Shown piece by piece: positions 60,582-63,837 of a stretch of DNA of 63,837 nucleotides. This stretch comes from an uncultured Opitutia bacterium (lineage in GTDB: Bacteria > Verrucomicrobiota > Verrucomicrobiia > Opitutales > Opitutaceae): positions 1 through 63,837 of the forward strand of contig CAIRTK010000075.1 in NCBI GenBank assembly GCA_903881475.1, in the 5' to 3' direction. A program made the position numbers and the translations under genes. The first letter of the stretch is position 1; every line of letters starts with the position of its first letter. Below the pieces are notes generated by a model. It ran no database searches, was not told the DNA's origin, and saw only the letters and a list, made by a program, of their open reading frames with translations.

Positions 60582-61079
60582 GTGAAACTCGATAATCCCA
60601 AACTCCTGACGCTGGATGCGGCAGTGGCCCTCCGGGCAAAGTGGCGTGCGGCAGGCCGGAAAGTGGTGCTCACCAACGGGGTTTTTGACCTGCTGCACAC
60701 CGGTCATCTTTATTCCCTGCAGGCGGCGCGCGCGCTGGGCGACATAATGGTGGTCGTGATCAACGCCGATGCCAGCGTGCGCGCCCTCAAGGGCCCGACC
60801 CGGCCGGTCCAGGGTGAAATCGAGCGGGCTTACGCGCTGGGGGCGCTGGCATGCGTGGATGGCATCGTGGTGTTTCGGGAGCCGCGTCTGACCGCGGAGA
60901 TTCAGGCGCTGCGGCCCGATGTTTACGCCAAGGCCGGCGACTATACCCTCGCCAAGCTGAACCCGGAGGAGCGGGCCGCGCTGGAGGCGGCTGGGACGAA
61001 GATTTCCTTCGTGCCCTTCCTGCCGGGCTTCAGCACGACCGGTCTGATCGCGCGGATCAGGGCGGCGGGAGAAGTTTGA
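60582..61079 (+). CDS. rfaE2: D-glycero-beta-D-manno-heptose 1-phosphate adenylyltransferase
   Basis: 165 residues, GTG start at 60582. Nucleotidyltransferase: VVLTNGVFDLLHTGHLYSLQ at about 28-47 (HxGH motif), VVVINADASVRALKGPTRPV, and the C-terminal TTGLIARIRAAGE. Activates heptose phosphate with ATP in LPS core synthesis; here without the fused kinase domain of E. coli HldE. The purN gene starts four bases later, an odd pairing by function. Confidence 0.88.
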   Translation: MKLDNPKLLTLDAAVALRAKWRAAGRKVVLTNGVFDLLHTGHLYSLQAARALGDIMVVVINADASVRALKGPTRPVQGEIERAYALGALACVDGIVVFREPRLTAEIQALRPDVYAKAGDYTLAKLNPEERAALEAAGTKISFVPFLPGFSTTGLIARIRAAGEV

Positions 61080-61083
61080 TGCT

Positions 61084-61656
61084 ATGCGAGTGGTCATTCT
61101 CGGTTCCGGCCTGGGAACAAACGCCGAGGCGATTCTCCTGGCTCAGCAGGCCGGCCGGCTCGGCCGGGCGCACGTGGTGAGGATTTTATCGGACCGGCCG
61201 GAGGCGGAAATCCTTGCGCTGGGTCGGCGCTTTGGCGTGCCGGCGGAATATGTGGATCCCGCGCCGTTCAAGACGAAGCTCGAGGGCGAAGGGGAGGCGC
61301 GCTTCATCGCGGCGGTCAGGGAATGCGCGCCCGATCTGGTCGTGCTGGCGGGATTCCTGCGGGTCTTGAAGCCAGGATTTCTCGGCGAATTTGCCGGCAG
61401 GATTATCAACCTTCACCCGAGCCTGCTGCCCGGGTTTCCCGGTCTCGATGCCATCGGGCAGGCGTTCCGTCGCGGGGTGAAGATCACCGGATGCACCGTG
61501 CACGAGGTCACGGCCGAGGTCGATGGCGGGCCGATCCTCGACCAGGTGGCGGTGCGCATCGAACCGGGCGACACTCTTGAGTCGCTGTCGGCCAAAGTGC
61601 ATGCGGCTGAGCATGCCTTGCTGCCGGCGGTGATTGCGCGGTTGAGCGAAACCTGA
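61084..61656 (+). CDS. purN: Phosphoribosylglycinamide formyltransferase
   Basis: 190 residues of the formyltransferase fold. Start VVILGSGLGTNAEAIL, active-site block IINLHPSLLPGFPGLDAIGQ near 103-122 (Asn and His), and catalytic Asp in HEVTAEVDGGPIL near 142. It transfers formyl from 10-formyl-THF to GAR in purine synthesis. Slightly short but complete. Four bases after rfaE2, so co-transcribed. Confidence 0.87.
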   Translation: MRVVILGSGLGTNAEAILLAQQAGRLGRAHVVRILSDRPEAEILALGRRFGVPAEYVDPAPFKTKLEGEGEARFIAAVRECAPDLVVLAGFLRVLKPGFLGEFAGRIINLHPSLLPGFPGLDAIGQAFRRGVKITGCTVHEVTAEVDGGPILDQVAVRIEPGDTLESLSAKVHAAEHALLPAVIARLSET

Positions 61657-61667
61657 GGAATCGAGGC

Positions 61668-62456
61668 ATGGAGACCCTCACCTGGCCGATGCCGCTGAAG
61701 AACCCGCCGCAGCTGGTGCAGGCCGGCCGGGCCGTGCACGGCCGTCTGCGGAGCGTGGAGAAATACCAGCTGCCCGAACTGTGGTGCCTGCACCTTTACG
61801 GATATGAGGGCGCCTTCACCATTGATGACCGGGAATTTCCGATCCGGCCCGGCTGGGCGAGTGTGACGCCGCCGAAGGCCCGCATCGTCTACCGGTTTCG
61901 CGGCGAGTCGCGCCATGTCTTCGCCCATTTCCGACTGCCGGAGGGAGGCGATCCCGTCGCGATGCCGGCGATGCAGGACCTCGGGGAGGCGATCGATCCG
62001 CTGACGCGGGCGATGGAAGAGGCGGCGGGGTGGCTGCCGTCGCAACCGCGCCGCGCATCAGTGCGGTTGTGGGATGTGCTCTGGCAGCTGGCCGGGCAGC
62101 CGCTGGCCGAGCGGGCGCCGAAAAAAAGGCAACATCCGGCGCTGAGCCTGGCGGTGCGCGAGATCGAGCGGCATCTATCGCAGCCCCTGGTGATACCGGC
62201 AATCGCGCGGCAGGCGGAGATCTCCCACAATCATCTCACCCGGCTGTTCCGGGCCCAGTTTGGCGTCACCATCGAGGGCTACATCCGGCGCCGGCGGGTG
62301 GAGCGGGCGCTGCACATGCTGGTTCACACCACGCTGGCGGTAAAAACCATCGCGGGCGAAGTCGGCCTGCCGGACCTGCATTTTTTCAACAAGACGATCC
62401 GGGCGACCGTGGGGATGAGTCCCCGGACGTATCGCGAGCGCCGGGGCGAGGGTTGA
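61668..62456 (+). CDS. AraC-family transcriptional regulator
   Basis: 262 residues. Cupin-like sensor (YEGAFTIDDREFPIRPGWAS near 47) followed by AraC HTH pair (PLVIPAIARQAEISHNHLTR, then TLAVKTIAGEVGLPDLHFFN) with the usual GMSPRTYRERR ending. It could control nearby sugar transport (xylFGH at 56810-60508 on the other strand), but this is only by proximity. It follows purN by 11 bases. Confidence 0.85.
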   Translation: METLTWPMPLKNPPQLVQAGRAVHGRLRSVEKYQLPELWCLHLYGYEGAFTIDDREFPIRPGWASVTPPKARIVYRFRGESRHVFAHFRLPEGGDPVAMPAMQDLGEAIDPLTRAMEEAAGWLPSQPRRASVRLWDVLWQLAGQPLAERAPKKRQHPALSLAVREIERHLSQPLVIPAIARQAEISHNHLTRLFRAQFGVTIEGYIRRRRVERALHMLVHTTLAVKTIAGEVGLPDLHFFNKTIRATVGMSPRTYRERRGEG

Positions 62457-62502
62457 GAGGATTGGCGTTGCGGTAGGATAGTGGTGGGGGAATTTTCGGC
62501 GG

Positions 62503-63393
62503 ATGGATCTGTTTGAAATCAAGGTGGAGATTCCCGCGGCACGGGTGGAGGAAACCGACATAGTGCTGCTGGAACTCGGTCAGGAGGGCTGGAGCCTGCT
62601 CGAGGACGTCATTGCGAAGCGGGCCTGGGTGGTGGGAATATTTCAAACCGAGGCCGAAGCGAGGAGCCGCTGGACGGAATTGCGACCCCTGCTGCCGGAA
62701 GCGCCGGGCGCTGAGCCGGCGCTGCGTGCGTTAGCCGATGCGGACTGGCGCGACAGCTACAAGGCCCACTTCAAAGCCTGGCGATTTGGCCGGCTCCACT
62801 GGGTTCCGGTCTGGGAGCGCGACAGCTATGATTTACCTGCGGGCGACGAGGTGCTGTGGCTTGACCCGGGACTGGCGTTTGGCACGGGCAATCATGAAAC
62901 CACCCGGTTGTGCGTGGAACGGCTGGCGGCACTGGATGAGGAATTGGCTGCGAGCGGGAAGAGTCGAGCGGGCCTGGAGGTAGTCGACGCAGGCTGTGGG
63001 TCGGGAATTTTGGCCCTATCGGCCGCGAAGCTCGGATTCCGGAATATCTTGGGCTTTGACAATGACCCTGAGGCAGTGCGCGTCAGCGAGGAGAACGCGC
63101 AGCTGAATGCGCTGTCGGGCCGGGTGGAATTCCTCGTCGGCGACCTGGTAAGCGGGCTCAAGGGTCGTTCTGCTGACGTGCTGCTGGCGAACATTCTGGC
63201 GGACGTGCTGATTCGCTTTGCCGGCGAGTTGGTTGGGGCGGTGGCACCGGGAGGGACGCTCATCCTCAGCGGAGTCCTTGCGGCGGAGAACACGCAGGTA
63301 CGCGCGGCATTTTCCGAGGCGGCACCGGGCTGGCCGGTGTCTTATCGCGTGATGGGTGAGTGGAGCGATGTGGTTTTGACCCGGCCTGCCTGA
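62503..63393 (+). CDS. prmA: Ribosomal protein L11 methyltransferase
   Basis: 296 residues. N-terminal substrate-recognition domain of about 85 residues, then a class I methyltransferase: [19 protein letters not shown] (the PrmA signature) near 122, SAM site [19 protein letters not shown] near 160, and [15 protein letters not shown] near 230. Methylates L11. Convergent with accC, with a hairpin between them. Confidence 0.9.
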   Translation: MDLFEIKVEIPAARVEETDIVLLELGQEGWSLLEDVIAKRAWVVGIFQTEAEARSRWTELRPLLPEAPGAEPALRALADADWRDSYKAHFKAWRFGRLHWVPVWERDSYDLPAGDEVLWLDPGLAFGTGNHETTRLCVERLAALDEELAASGKSRAGLEVVDAGCGSGILALSAAKLGFRNILGFDNDPEAVRVSEENAQLNALSGRVEFLVGDLVSGLKGRSADVLLANILADVLIRFAGELVGAVAPGGTLILSGVLAAENTQVRAAFSEAAPGWPVSYRVMGEWSDVVLTRPA

Positions 63394-63408
63394 GTCCAAA
63401 AAGCAAAT

Positions 63409-63430
63409 GAGCCCGCCTGGGGGCGGGCTC
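63409..63430. terminator. Hairpin between prmA and accC
   Basis: GAGCCCGCC, loop TGGG, GGCGGGCTC: perfect nine-base stem 15 bases after the prmA stop. On the minus strand it is followed by ATTTGCTTTTT, so it probably terminates accC; the plus-strand tail has no T-run. Confidence 0.65.
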
Positions 63431-63460
63431 GAAGTGAAGCGGAGGATGGAACAGTCAGGT

Positions 63461-63837
<377 letters not shown>

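Overview
The window is high-GC, densely coded DNA that reads as chromosome of a Verrucomicrobiota bacterium, most likely in or near Opitutaceae. The case for this is two large autotransporter-type beta-strand-repeat proteins ending in PEP-CTERM tails (PEPSTYALLGLGLG plus a basic end), FloA/NfeD, DUF4199 and DUF3185 proteins, an LPS-heptose gene, and many palindromic word repeats between genes. The taxon is inferred, not demonstrated. I see no rRNA, tRNA, CRISPR array, transposase or phage genes.

Layout. 1-6400: an oligopeptide-binding lipoprotein and a two-gene heterodimeric ABC exporter, all on the minus strand, with a leader terminator. 6401-9449: a sigma factor coupled to a membrane protein that fuses an anti-sigma-like head to a VWA/YfbK domain. 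9677-16406: two large PEP-CTERM beta-repeat proteins; the second is interrupted by one in-frame TGA. 16527-21285: a SRPBCC protein and the tesA / ybbA-ybbP divergent block. 21403-22641: a SlyD-like FKBP and a polyphosphate glucokinase. 23102-27780: a MacA-like adaptor, one ATPase and two MacB-type permeases. 27950-33307: a nucleoside monophosphate kinase with a large C-terminal extension, a candidate sigma-54-driven mini-transcript, an NtrC-type regulator with its histidine kinase, and a DUF3185 protein. 33304-39422: transglutaminase, U32 peptidase, MFS transporter, LysR regulator and a small membrane protein. 39539-42491: an ECF sigma / membrane partner / PDZ operon sharing a 16-bp promoter box with a small membrane-protein gene. 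42610-47615: a phosphodiesterase-Smr-TatA cluster, AraC and PhyH, Rieske and aldose-epimerase genes. 47762-53165: NfeD-FloA-coiled coil, RodZ and FtsK. 53269-56806: mannose-6-phosphate isomerase, an AsmA-like protein, GrpE and DnaJ. 56810-60508: a XylFGH-type sugar ABC transporter. 60582-63837: RfaE2, PurN, an AraC regulator, PrmA and the 3' end of accC.

The most unusual layer lies outside ordinary gene content. Several families of 7-10 bp degenerate words are arranged as inverted arms around a short unique core. They fill many intergenic gaps, often end right at a start or stop codon, and in three genes run in frame through the coding sequence (ABC exporter, VWA protein, U32 peptidase). Other candidates for new biology are the sigma-54 mini-transcript at 29400-29695, the shared sigma-type promoter box at 39500 and 42557, and the anti-sigma/VWA fusion.
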